Shown piece after piece: positions 1 through 7,005 of a stretch of DNA of 11,505 nucleotides; position 1 is the first letter of the stretch; each line of letters begins with the position of its first letter. A program made the position numbers and the translations under genes. The notes beneath the pieces are model-generated. The model saw nothing but the letters and a program-made list of their open reading frames with translations. It did not search any database and was not told where the DNA came from. Origin of the DNA: Lentimicrobium sp. (GTDB lineage: Bacteria > Bacteroidota > Bacteroidia > Flavobacteriales > Flavobacteriaceae); assembly GCA_022758945.1 (NCBI GenBank), contig JAEMQE010000199.1:1-11505 (forward strand), written 5' to 3'.

Positions 1-27
1 GTCAAAAGAATAAAAAATAAATTATAG

Positions 28-65
28 CCACTGCCAAAGTATGATTATTGGCAGTGGTTTTTTTT
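28..65 (+). terminator. Intrinsic terminator of an upstream gene
   Basis: A perfect 10-bp stem pairs 28-37 (CCACTGCCAA) with 48-57 around a 10-base loop, and is followed directly by eight T residues at 58-65. This is a textbook Rho-independent terminator reading on the + strand. It must end a gene to the left of the window. All three + frames in bases 1-27 meet a stop codon, so at most the last few codons of that gene are present and it cannot be identified. Confidence 0.9.
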
Positions 66-94
66 AAATAAAATTTAATAAAAAAATACTAATT

Positions 95-853
95 ATGAAA
101 AATCTTAAAAATACAATGCTAATAGCGACACTATTGCTAGCTACAATTTTTACATTAAATGCACAAAATCAGATGTTTTCGATTCACGCAGACTATGTAA
201 AACCATCAATGGAATCCGAATATGTTAATGCTTCTAAAGATTTTCTTCAAGCTTGCAAAAAATACAATTTGCAAAATGCTGATTGGACACAATTACGATT
301 AGATAATGGAACTTATATAACTTTCGAAGCTATTCCAAACTTTGCTGCATTAGACATAAATTCTTACGCACCATTGGTTGAGAAAATGGGAAAAGAAAAT
401 TTCCAAGCACTTCTAGACCGTTTCAACAAATGCTATGACAGACACGGCAGTTATATCGTTACTAGAATCGAAAATCTTACCTATATGCCTGATGGAGCAA
501 GAGCTGCACAAGAAGGTCAGAATTATAGAAAATACCATTATTTATATGTTACTCCTTCTACTTCAAAAATGATTGCCGAAAAACTGAAGGCCATAAAAGA
601 TCTTTATGTTAAAAAAGGGTCAAAAGAATATTATAGAGTTTATCATAGCGGATTTGGAACTTTAGGAGAATTTTATCTTGTAGTAATTTCAGCAAAAGAT
701 GAACTATCCTATGTAAAACAATCAGATGAAAATGATGCACTAATTGGAGAAGAAGGAAAAAAACTTTTAGATGATTTATTCCAAAATATTTCCCGTTACG
801 ATCCTGTAACAGGCTATGTACTTCCAGATTTGAGCTACACAGCAACAAAATAA
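95..853 (+). CDS. Exported protein with two weakly similar alpha/beta halves, function unknown
   Basis: This 252-residue protein starts with a Sec signal peptide: Lys near the N-terminus, a hydrophobic stretch at about 8-22, and a likely cleavage in the 'LNAQ' region near residue 24. It should therefore be periplasmic or surface-exposed. The mature part seems to hold two related halves, about 27-134 and 146-250. Both open with a strand ending in a YVxPS motif (YVKPS at 34-38, YVTPS at 151-155). Both then have a helix rich in charged residues, an aromatic strand pair, and an end helix with LLDxxFxxxxRYD-like character (for example LLDDLF at 224-229). Length and pattern suggest a fused pair of dimeric alpha/beta-barrel (ferredoxin-like) domains, but this is inferred from the pattern only. 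I do not recognise a named family. The start is fixed by the signal peptide; the leader is A/T-rich without a Shine-Dalgarno sequence. Terminators on both sides point to a single-gene transcript. Confidence 0.9.
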   Translation: MKNLKNTMLIATLLLATIFTLNAQNQMFSIHADYVKPSMESEYVNASKDFLQACKKYNLQNADWTQLRLDNGTYITFEAIPNFAALDINSYAPLVEKMGKENFQALLDRFNKCYDRHGSYIVTRIENLTYMPDGARAAQEGQNYRKYHYLYVTPSTSKMIAEKLKAIKDLYVKKGSKEYYRVYHSGFGTLGEFYLVVISAKDELSYVKQSDENDALIGEEGKKLLDDLFQNISRYDPVTGYVLPDLSYTATK

Positions 854-859
854 AAACCA

Positions 860-897
860 AACCTATTCATTTCCAATTGAAGTGAATAGGTTTTTTT
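860..897 (+). terminator. Intrinsic terminator after the exported two-half protein
   Basis: The arm 860-869 (AACCTATTCA) pairs perfectly with 883-892. The stem can be extended inward to 873/879 through a wobble pair, leaving a loop of about five bases. A run of seven T residues covers 891-897. It lies 7 bases past the stop codon at 851-853 and 13 bases before the next start codon. Confidence 0.88.
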
Positions 898-909
898 AAT
901 TCAAAAATT

Positions 910-1848
910 ATGAAAAAAGTAGGCATCATAGGTGGTTCTGGTTTCATAGGAAGCTATATCACCCAAGCATTTTTAAATAACGGTTTTCTAGCAAAAGTTT
1001 CAGCAACCGATATAACCAGAGAAGATAAATATGAACATTTAATGGCGTTAAACCATTCGGATAATTTACACATCAGCGAACTAGATGTAACTGATAAAGC
1101 AACTTTGCAAGAATTTGTTTCTGATTGTGATATTGTCATTCATAGCGGAACACCTTTTATTTTAGACGTTCAAGATCCTCAATCCCAACTGTTTGATCCA
1201 ACAATAAAAGGAACAGAAAACTTTTTAGAAGTAATTAATCGAACGCCAGGAATCGAAAAAGTAGTCTTCATAGCCTCAGTTGCCGCTTGGAATACTAACT
1301 TTCCTCTACCTGCAGGAACTAAAAATTTTACAGACACTTTTGATGAAAACGATACTCGATTTACCAGCACCGAAAGCCATCCATATGCACAAGCTAAGTT
1401 TATGGCCAACCAAGTTGTAGAAAAATTCATCAAAGAAAATCCCAATTTATCTTTCGAAATCAGTACCGTTTCGCCAGTAATGGTAATGGGAAAATCTATG
1501 TCTAATAGAGAAGATTCCACCTCAACAGGTTTGCAGTTTCTAATCAAAAATAAAATTGCTCCAGACGATTTCATTCAAGCTCTTTATGACAATGACATTC
1601 CTTTTGCTATAGTAGATGTCGAAGATGTGGCCAATGCAACTTTCAAAGCGGCAACTACCAAAGGACTTCACGGTAAAGACTATTTATTGACCAGCGAAAC
1701 TTATAAAGTGTCAGATATGAGTGCAATGCTTAATAATAAAGAGCCAAAAGAAAAACCAAGTATTATTTATAAAAACGATTTGGCTAATAAAGATTTAGGA
1801 ATTCAATTTCGAGCGGTGAAAGAAACTTTGAATAATTATTCAAATTAA
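910..1848 (+). CDS. NAD(P)-dependent extended short-chain dehydrogenase/reductase (epimerase/dehydratase family)
   Basis: This is a 312-residue soluble cytoplasmic oxidoreductase of the extended SDR superfamily. The N-terminal Rossmann fold carries GxxGxxG at Gly8, Gly11 and Gly14, just after the first beta strand, so it starts at the expected distance from Met1. An acidic turn 'LDVTD' at 59-63 is the usual adenine-ring contact. Ser123 (in IASVAAW), Tyr159 and Lys163 (YAQAK) form the Ser-Tyr-xxx-Lys catalytic set. The overall pattern is closest to dihydroflavonol-4-reductase-like or aldehyde-reductase-like members, which reduce small carbonyl compounds, but the substrate cannot be read from sequence. 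Length is normal for the family. A strong terminator lies upstream, so it must have its own promoter or depend on read-through; no TAnnTTTG-type element is visible in the short gap. No signal peptide is present, unlike both neighbours. Confidence 0.93.
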   Translation: MKKVGIIGGSGFIGSYITQAFLNNGFLAKVSATDITREDKYEHLMALNHSDNLHISELDVTDKATLQEFVSDCDIVIHSGTPFILDVQDPQSQLFDPTIKGTENFLEVINRTPGIEKVVFIASVAAWNTNFPLPAGTKNFTDTFDENDTRFTSTESHPYAQAKFMANQVVEKFIKENPNLSFEISTVSPVMVMGKSMSNREDSTSTGLQFLIKNKIAPDDFIQALYDNDIPFAIVDVEDVANATFKAATTKGLHGKDYLLTSETYKVSDMSAMLNNKEPKEKPSIIYKNDLANKDLGIQFRAVKETLNNYSN

Positions 1849-1858
1849 AATTACAAAA

Positions 1859-1915
1859 ATGAAAACAACCAATTTTCAAAAATCAGAAAAGCCGAAAACT
1901 GAATTAAAAAAGTAG
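1859..1915 (+). other. 18-codon reading frame between the SDR and the lipoprotein, doubtful gene
   Basis: ATG at 1859 opens 18 codons, very rich in Lys, before TAG at 1913-1915. It begins 10 bases after the SDR stop codon, preceded by an A-rich leader like those of real starts in this window. Its first four residues, MKTT, match those of the lipoprotein that starts at 1937. It could be a leader peptide, the remnant of a duplicated 5' end, or chance in an AT-rich gap. No cleavage motif such as Gly-Gly is present. I favour chance or remnant. Confidence 0.2.
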
Positions 1916-1936
1916 GCGCATTTAAATTTAATCAAG

Positions 1937-2653
1937 ATGAAAACAACATTCACAATGATTGCCTTAATGGCGATGTTCACTTTCACTTCTTGCAAAAAAG
2001 AAAGTGATAAAGAAGTTACAACTGAACCAAAAGTTGAAGAAAATAAAGCTCCTGTAGCAGAAAAAGCTCCTGTATTTGAACCATTTAAAGTAATGGCTGT
2101 GACCCATATCGTAAAAGATTTTGATACATGGAAAAAATCTTTTGATGAACACGAAAGTATGAGAACTGCAAATGGTTTGACAAAAATATCAGTGTGCAGA
2201 GATATGGGGAATCCAAACAAAGTTCTTATCTTTTTAAAGGTAGCCGATTTACAAAAGGCAAAAGATTTTGCAGTGAGTCCAAACTTAAAAGAAGCGATGC
2301 AAAAAGGTGGTGTAATGAGCAAACCGGAAATAGTTTATGCTGATGTAGTGCGCTTTGAGGAATCTTCAGCAGAATTTAAAGACAGAATAAGAGTGGGTCA
2401 CAAAGTAAAAGATTTTGATGCTTGGCTTAAAGTATATGACGCAGAAGGAAAAGAAACTAGAGCAGCCAATGGTTTGATAGACCGAGCTCTTTCAAGAAAC
2501 ATTGATGATCCCAATATGATTTACATCACTTTTGCGGTAAGCGATATGGCAAAAGCAAAAGCAAGACTTAATGATCCTGCTCTCAAAAAAATAATGACAG
2601 ATGGAGGTGTAATTAGCAAACCTGTAATAGATTTTTACACTAGTGTTGATTAA
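1937..2653 (+). CDS. Lipoprotein with two tandem duplicated alpha/beta (ABM-like) domains
   Basis: This 238-residue protein has a short lipoprotein signal peptide with its lipobox ending at Cys19 (TFTSC), followed by Lys-Lys and a charged linker rich in Glu, Lys, Ala and Pro up to about residue 50. It should be lipid-anchored on the periplasmic side or in the outer membrane. The rest is an obvious internal duplication, about 56-137 and 154-236. Shared motifs in order are H-x-VKDFD-x-W (57-65 and 155-163), R-x-ANGL (76-81 and 175-180), DxxKAK (104-109 and 203-208), and GGV-x-SKP (124-130 and 223-229). The period is about 98 residues. Size and strand-helix order suggest the dimeric alpha/beta-barrel fold used by antibiotic-biosynthesis monooxygenase-like proteins, with the duplication forming a barrel within one chain. 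No catalytic role can be assigned. The strong hairpin downstream ends the transcript. Confidence 0.92.
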   Translation: MKTTFTMIALMAMFTFTSCKKESDKEVTTEPKVEENKAPVAEKAPVFEPFKVMAVTHIVKDFDTWKKSFDEHESMRTANGLTKISVCRDMGNPNKVLIFLKVADLQKAKDFAVSPNLKEAMQKGGVMSKPEIVYADVVRFEESSAEFKDRIRVGHKVKDFDAWLKVYDAEGKETRAANGLIDRALSRNIDDPNMIYITFAVSDMAKAKARLNDPALKKIMTDGGVISKPVIDFYTSVD

Positions 2654-2668
2654 GAACTTGCCATTATT

Positions 2669-2711
2669 AAATTTTCCTTCTTAAAAAATAATTTTAAGAA
2701 GGAAAATTTTT
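2669..2711 (+). terminator. Long AT-rich hairpin terminator after the lipoprotein gene
   Basis: The 18-bp arm 2669-2686 is perfectly complementary to 2692-2709, leaving a 5-base loop (aataa). The 3' arm ends in a short T tract (2707-2711). It begins 15 bases after the stop at 2651-2653 and separates the lipoprotein gene from the five-gene run starting at 2754. Confidence 0.85.
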
Positions 2712-2753
2712 ATCTATTAAAACCATTGTCAAAATTATAACTTAAATAAAATT

Positions 2754-3803
2754 ATGGAGAATAAAACACTTTTAAAATCGGCAATTTTAATGCTCATAAT
2801 TGTAGTAATAACAACTGCATTTTGTGAAATTTCTTTAAGAAACAAAGGAATTCCAATAAGTTATGATGATGGTCCGCCGCTATGGTCACACAATAGGGCA
2901 ATGGTCTATGAACCTCAGAATGAAGCTGTAGTTTTTATAGGCTCTTCACGCATTAAATACGATTTAGACATACCTACTTGGCAAAGCATTACTAATATTC
3001 ATGCAGTTCAACTTGCAATGGAAGGCAGCAATCCAAGACCAGCTTTAGAAGATTTGGCAAATGATGAAAATTTTAAAGGCCGACTAATTGTGGATGTAAC
3101 TGAAGGATTATTTTTCTCTAATGCACCACCAAACAAAGAAGTTCCAATAAAAAACATCAAATATTATCACGATATAACACCAGCACAAAGAGTAAGTTTC
3201 TTTTTAAACAAACCATTAGAATCACAATTTATTTTTTTGAATAAAGATTATTTTTCGCTCAACGCCCAATTAAATGAGTTAGAAATCCCTAGCAGACCTG
3301 AAGTTTTTATTGAGCCTTCCTTTCCAATGGAGTTTAGCAATAACACTTTTGAAAGACAAATGTTTATGACTCCTGAATTTGTTGCTGATACCGTTTTACG
3401 AAACAAGGTCAAATCAAATTGGGCATTTTTTGCTAAAATGAGCAAATTAGCTCCGCCAATGAAAGAAGCTGAATTAGCAGCTATATTCAAATCTGTAAAA
3501 GAGGCAACTGACAAAATTAAAGCTCGAGGAGGCGAGGTACTTTTTGTAAGAACACCTTCAAGTGGTCCTTATTTACAAGGAGAAAATATGGGTTTCCCAA
3601 GAGAAAAATATTGGAGTAAATTACTTGCCTATACGAATTGTCCCGGAATTCATTTTCTTGATTATCCTGAAATAGCTCATTTTGAATGTCCTGAGTTTTC
3701 TCATTTAAGCCAACCGGAAGCTAAAATATTTACCAAACATTTCATAGAAATTCTAGAAAAAGAAAAAGGTTGGAAACTTAAAAATCCTGGAAAAATTAAT
3801 TAA
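2754..3803 (+). CDS. Membrane-anchored SGNH/GDSL-type hydrolase or acyltransferase, partner of the MBOAT protein
   Basis: This 349-residue protein has one N-terminal hydrophobic segment (about 7-24) that looks like an uncleaved membrane anchor, placing the rest in the periplasm. Block I is FIGSSR at 61-66, with Ser65 the likely nucleophile. Block III is EGSNP at 90-94, with Gly91 and Asn93. The C-terminal catalytic block is ExxH (Glu314, His317) followed by LSQPEA, matching the D/E-x-x-H-L-S pattern of DltD, AlgJ and AlgX relatives. These proteins work beside an MBOAT protein and pass acyl groups, mostly acetyl, to exported polymers such as alginate, cellulose or teichoic acids. The MBOAT gene follows after 16 bases, which strongly supports this role. 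The glycan acceptor is unknown. Glu in place of the more usual Asp in the last block is the only oddity. It is the first gene of a probable five-gene operon, about 40 bases after a terminator. Confidence 0.85.
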   Translation: MENKTLLKSAILMLIIVVITTAFCEISLRNKGIPISYDDGPPLWSHNRAMVYEPQNEAVVFIGSSRIKYDLDIPTWQSITNIHAVQLAMEGSNPRPALEDLANDENFKGRLIVDVTEGLFFSNAPPNKEVPIKNIKYYHDITPAQRVSFFLNKPLESQFIFLNKDYFSLNAQLNELEIPSRPEVFIEPSFPMEFSNNTFERQMFMTPEFVADTVLRNKVKSNWAFFAKMSKLAPPMKEAELAAIFKSVKEATDKIKARGGEVLFVRTPSSGPYLQGENMGFPREKYWSKLLAYTNCPGIHFLDYPEIAHFECPEFSHLSQPEAKIFTKHFIEILEKEKGWKLKNPGKIN

Positions 3804-3819
3804 CCAAAATCATCTCAAT

Positions 3820-5253
3820 ATGGTATTCAACTCCTATACTTTTATCGCCTTTTTTCTTATTATGCTGATTTTGCATAATCTTCCATTTTCATGGAGAACA
3901 AAGAAAATCAACTTACTATTGGCAAGTTACATTTTTTACGCCGCTTGGAATCCACCATTTATCTTACTGCTTTGGCTTTCTACAATCATTGATTTCCATG
4001 TAGGGAAAGCATTATATACTCAGGAAAACCCATTTAAGAAAAAATTGCTTTTGGTACTAAGCCTTATGGGAAATCTTGGTATGCTTTGTTTTTTTAAATA
4101 TGGAACTTTTTTGTTAGAAAATTTCGTGACATTGAGCAATGCCATCGGCTTCGATTTTCATCCGGCATCACCTAGTATAATTCTTCCGGCAGGTATTTCT
4201 TTTTACACATTTACAACTTTATGCTATACTATTGATATGTATAAAAAGGAAAGCGAACCTGTAAAATCAAGACTGGATTTCTCCTTATTCGTCACCTTTT
4301 TTCCTCACTTAGTGGCTGGACCTATTGTTCGTCCACCGCAATTAGTGCCACAATTTGAAACCCCACGTTCCGCATCTCGAAAACAAATGATGGATGGACT
4401 GCTCCTATTATCATTGGGATTATTTATGAAAGTAGTTTTAGCCGATAGTTTGTTGTCGGCAACAGCAGATTCCGTTTTTGATTCAAATAGTGTTTTACCC
4501 GCACTTGACGCCTGGATTGGAGTATTTGCTTTTTCCGGTCAGATATTTTTAGACTTTGCGGGTTATTCCACTTGCGCTATTGGTGTGGCGTTATGTTTGG
4601 GTTTTGTGTTGCCCCAAAATTTTAATTATCCTTATGCTGCCATTGGTTTTTCAGATTTTTGGAAAAGATGGCACATCACTTTATCGAGCTGGCTTCGCGA
4701 TTATCTTTATATCCCACTTGGTGGAAGCCGTAATGGAAAAATTCGCACCTATTTTGCTTTGATGGTCACGATGTTATTAGGCGGACTTTGGCATGGAGCC
4801 AATTGGACTTTTGTAGTTTGGGGTGGATTACACGGACTTTATTTATGGGGAGAAAAATTCTTAAGAGACCGAAAAGGTGCTAAATCTTACGAAGTTGCAA
4901 TGCATAACAACCATTGGTCAGGTTTTTTCTATGCGTTTCTAACATTTATGTTAATCAATATTACTTGGGTATTTTTTCGCTCACATACCTTTGGAAAATC
5001 ATGGCAAATGCTGGAATCTATGTTTGGAATAGCTACCGATGGTAAGCCTTTATTGACCACATTAGCAATCATCAAAGTAGCGGTAATCATTCCTTTTATT
5101 GTATTATTTCATTGGTTTATGCGAAATACTAAAGTCCTTGATGTAGCTCATAAACTATCGTGGTGGTCACTTGGCATTGTATGGTCCGCTCTAATTTTAC
5201 TTTTGATTTGGGCACAAGAAAGTGGAAGTTCGTTTATCTATTTTCAGTTTTAA
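3820..5253 (+). CDS. MBOAT-family membrane O-acyltransferase (AlgI/PatA-like)
   Basis: This 477-residue polytopic inner-membrane protein has about ten to twelve hydrophobic segments across its length. Family hallmarks are the opening MVFNSYTF, the segment LPAGISFYTF at 122-131, FFPHLVAGPIVRP at 160-172, and the cytoplasmic re-entrant motif FWKRWHITLSSWLRDY at 280-295 with His285. The signature GGLWHG at 321-326 carries the invariant catalytic His325. The C-terminus ends in FIYFQF, as many AlgI/PatA-type proteins do. Length is typical (about 450-520). In characterised relatives this protein takes an acyl group from a cytoplasmic donor and moves it across the membrane, and an SGNH partner transfers it to the exported glycan. 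That partner is encoded 16 bases upstream. The start is well supported because the family N-terminus begins at Met1. The acceptor polymer cannot be deduced, since no polysaccharide synthase lies in the window. Confidence 0.95.
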   Translation: MVFNSYTFIAFFLIMLILHNLPFSWRTKKINLLLASYIFYAAWNPPFILLLWLSTIIDFHVGKALYTQENPFKKKLLLVLSLMGNLGMLCFFKYGTFLLENFVTLSNAIGFDFHPASPSIILPAGISFYTFTTLCYTIDMYKKESEPVKSRLDFSLFVTFFPHLVAGPIVRPPQLVPQFETPRSASRKQMMDGLLLLSLGLFMKVVLADSLLSATADSVFDSNSVLPALDAWIGVFAFSGQIFLDFAGYSTCAIGVALCLGFVLPQNFNYPYAAIGFSDFWKRWHITLSSWLRDYLYIPLGGSRNGKIRTYFALMVTMLLGGLWHGANWTFVVWGGLHGLYLWGEKFLRDRKGAKSYEVAMHNNHWSGFFYAFLTFMLINITWVFFRSHTFGKSWQMLESMFGIATDGKPLLTTLAIIKVAVIIPFIVLFHWFMRNTKVLDVAHKLSWWSLGIVWSALILLLIWAQESGSSFIYFQF

Positions 5254-5287
5254 AATCAGTCATTCTCCTCAAAAAAACTCAATATTT

Positions 5288-6994
5288 ATGAAAAAAACAA
5301 TATATTTTTTAAGCTTTTTAGCCTCATTTATTAGCTATGCTCAGCACGACCATCATGTTGATAATATAGAAACCACTCAAAAACACCTTGCTCACTTGCA
5401 AGCATCAAGAGCGCAAACTTTTTATATTCACAATTTGCCTCCTCCAAAATTAATGCAAGGAATAGGACAATCTAAAATGATTATCCAAACCAAGTCTGAA
5501 AAAACACAACTATATTTCAATCAAGGACTTTCGTTGTTGCATGACTTTTGGGATTTTGAAGCATACAGAGCTTTTAAAGAAGCCATTCGTCAAGACTCAA
5601 CAGCTATAATGCCCTATTGGGGATTGCTGCAAAATCCTGGTCCTGACGAGGATAGTATTTACAAACACAATAAAACAATTGCCATAAAACAATTAAAAAT
5701 ATTGATAAAAAAAGCAAATAAACATGAAAAATTATATGCTGAAATAGCGATATTGAGTGACTCACTAAAAGAAAAAGCAAATCCGGAAATCATCAAAAAA
5801 TATGAATTTATTGTCCATACTTTCCCTGATGATATTGATGCAAAACTTTTTCTTGCTTTAGGAAAAATGAGTGGTTTTGACAAAGATATGAATCCAAATG
5901 AAGGACAGTTGTATAGTGAGTTTTTATTGAAAGACATACAAAGAACCGATCCGAAAAATCATGCTTTACATCATTATTGGATTCATTTGATGGAACATTG
6001 TTGCCCGGAACAAGCTATAAAAAGCGCAGATATTTTAACCTCATTGGCGCCTAATTCAGGTCATATTGTTCATATGCCAGGACACATTTACAATAGAGTT
6101 GGAGATTATAAAAAAGCGCATGATGCCTTCGTAGCATCGGTAAAAGTAGATTCCATTTATATGAAAAAGGAAGGTGTTCAAGAGGTGGATAATTGGAATT
6201 ACATTCATAATATCAATTATTTAATTTCAAACTGTGCCCATGACGGAAGACACAGTGAAGGATTATATTATGCCGAAAAACTGAAGAATATGCCTGTTAC
6301 AAAAGACAGAAAAAAAGTCTATGAAGGAACTTTCTTCAATCAAGGAATTCTAGCTCCTGCAAAAATGGAAATGGCTTTTGGATATTGGGATAAAGCAGCT
6401 TTAAAATTAGAATCCATTCAAGATAAGGACAGCCTTTACGGAGTTTCTAATATGAGTTATAAAGATGGACTTCTGCTTTTTGTAAAAGGAATGGATGCCA
6501 TAACAAAAAAAAATCTTGTAGATGCAATTAAGTATTCGAATAAATTGGATTCTTTTTTATATCAAAATATAAAGCAGAGTGGTAAGGATAGCACAATGGT
6601 AGAATATCATCAAAACAATTTAAATACAGCATCATTAGAATTACAAGGCTGTGTCAAAAGTGAAGAAGGCAACTATCTCCAAGCCTTAAAATTACTGGAA
6701 AAAGCAGAAAAAAAAGAAAATGAACTTGGCTATGGCGAACCTCCTTTATATTCACGTCCAATAGGAATAAGTACAGCATCTGTATATGAAAAAGCCGGAA
6801 ATGAGGAAAAAGCTATTGAATGCTATAATGAGATTTTGAAGAGATTCCCGAAAAGTGCCTATGTATATTATGCAATGGTGAATCTTTACAAAAAAACGGG
6901 AGATACAAAAAAAGCACTCGAATATGAAGAAATGCTGAAAGAAGCAAAAAAATATGGGGATAAGGATATCTATGTTATAAATTATTCGAAATAA
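5288..6994 (+). CDS. Exported TPR-repeat protein with a His/Cys-rich segment
   Basis: This is a 568-residue protein when started at 5288. The frame is open from 5222, but that start would overlap the MBOAT gene and add 22 residues before a good signal peptide (Met-Lys-Lys, hydrophobic to about 17, 'YAQ' at 17-19), so 5288 is preferred. The mature N-terminus is His-rich (H20, H22, H23). TPR-like helix pairs appear at about 75-112 (FNQGLSLL, EAYRAFKEAIRQDS), 240-290, 325-375 and 450-555, the last with classic KAGNEEKAIECYNEIL and KKTGDTKKALEYEEML units. The middle section contains H228, H229, H233, H237, C238, C239, then H259, H262 and H266 in the HIVHMPGHIYNRVGDY motif, then H307 and CAHDGR. 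The HMPGHIY and YxxHNxxYL patterns match a widespread but functionally undefined group of long TPR proteins. It lies 34 bases after the MBOAT gene and 11 bases before the next gene. A scaffolding or metal-binding role is inference only. Confidence 0.88.
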   Translation: MKKTIYFLSFLASFISYAQHDHHVDNIETTQKHLAHLQASRAQTFYIHNLPPPKLMQGIGQSKMIIQTKSEKTQLYFNQGLSLLHDFWDFEAYRAFKEAIRQDSTAIMPYWGLLQNPGPDEDSIYKHNKTIAIKQLKILIKKANKHEKLYAEIAILSDSLKEKANPEIIKKYEFIVHTFPDDIDAKLFLALGKMSGFDKDMNPNEGQLYSEFLLKDIQRTDPKNHALHHYWIHLMEHCCPEQAIKSADILTSLAPNSGHIVHMPGHIYNRVGDYKKAHDAFVASVKVDSIYMKKEGVQEVDNWNYIHNINYLISNCAHDGRHSEGLYYAEKLKNMPVTKDRKKVYEGTFFNQGILAPAKMEMAFGYWDKAALKLESIQDKDSLYGVSNMSYKDGLLLFVKGMDAITKKNLVDAIKYSNKLDSFLYQNIKQSGKDSTMVEYHQNNLNTASLELQGCVKSEEGNYLQALKLLEKAEKKENELGYGEPPLYSRPIGISTASVYEKAGNEEKAIECYNEILKRFPKSAYVYYAMVNLYKKTGDTKKALEYEEMLKEAKKYGDKDIYVINYSK

Positions 6995-7005
6995 TTCTAC
7001 CTTTT

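Noticed and set aside
1859..1915. Small frame as a ribosomal natural-product precursor
   Set aside because: There is no Gly-Gly or other cleavage motif and no core region, and no processing enzyme or exporter of that type is next to it.
1876..2322. 148-codon frame on the - strand opposite the lipoprotein
   Set aside because: It overlaps a gene with clear motifs and an internal repeat, and its Phe/Ser/Ile-rich translation is what the complement of Lys/Glu-rich coding gives. No domain is visible.
2720..2753. Possible Bacteroidota promoter (TTG near 2726) before the SGNH gene
   Set aside because: No TAnnTTTG-like -7 element occurs at a proper distance; the best match would overlap the start codon.
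5222..5287. Upstream ATG at 5222 as the start of the TPR protein
   Set aside because: It overlaps the end of the MBOAT gene and would bury a good signal peptide behind 22 unrelated residues; the ATG at 5288 gives a normal exported protein.
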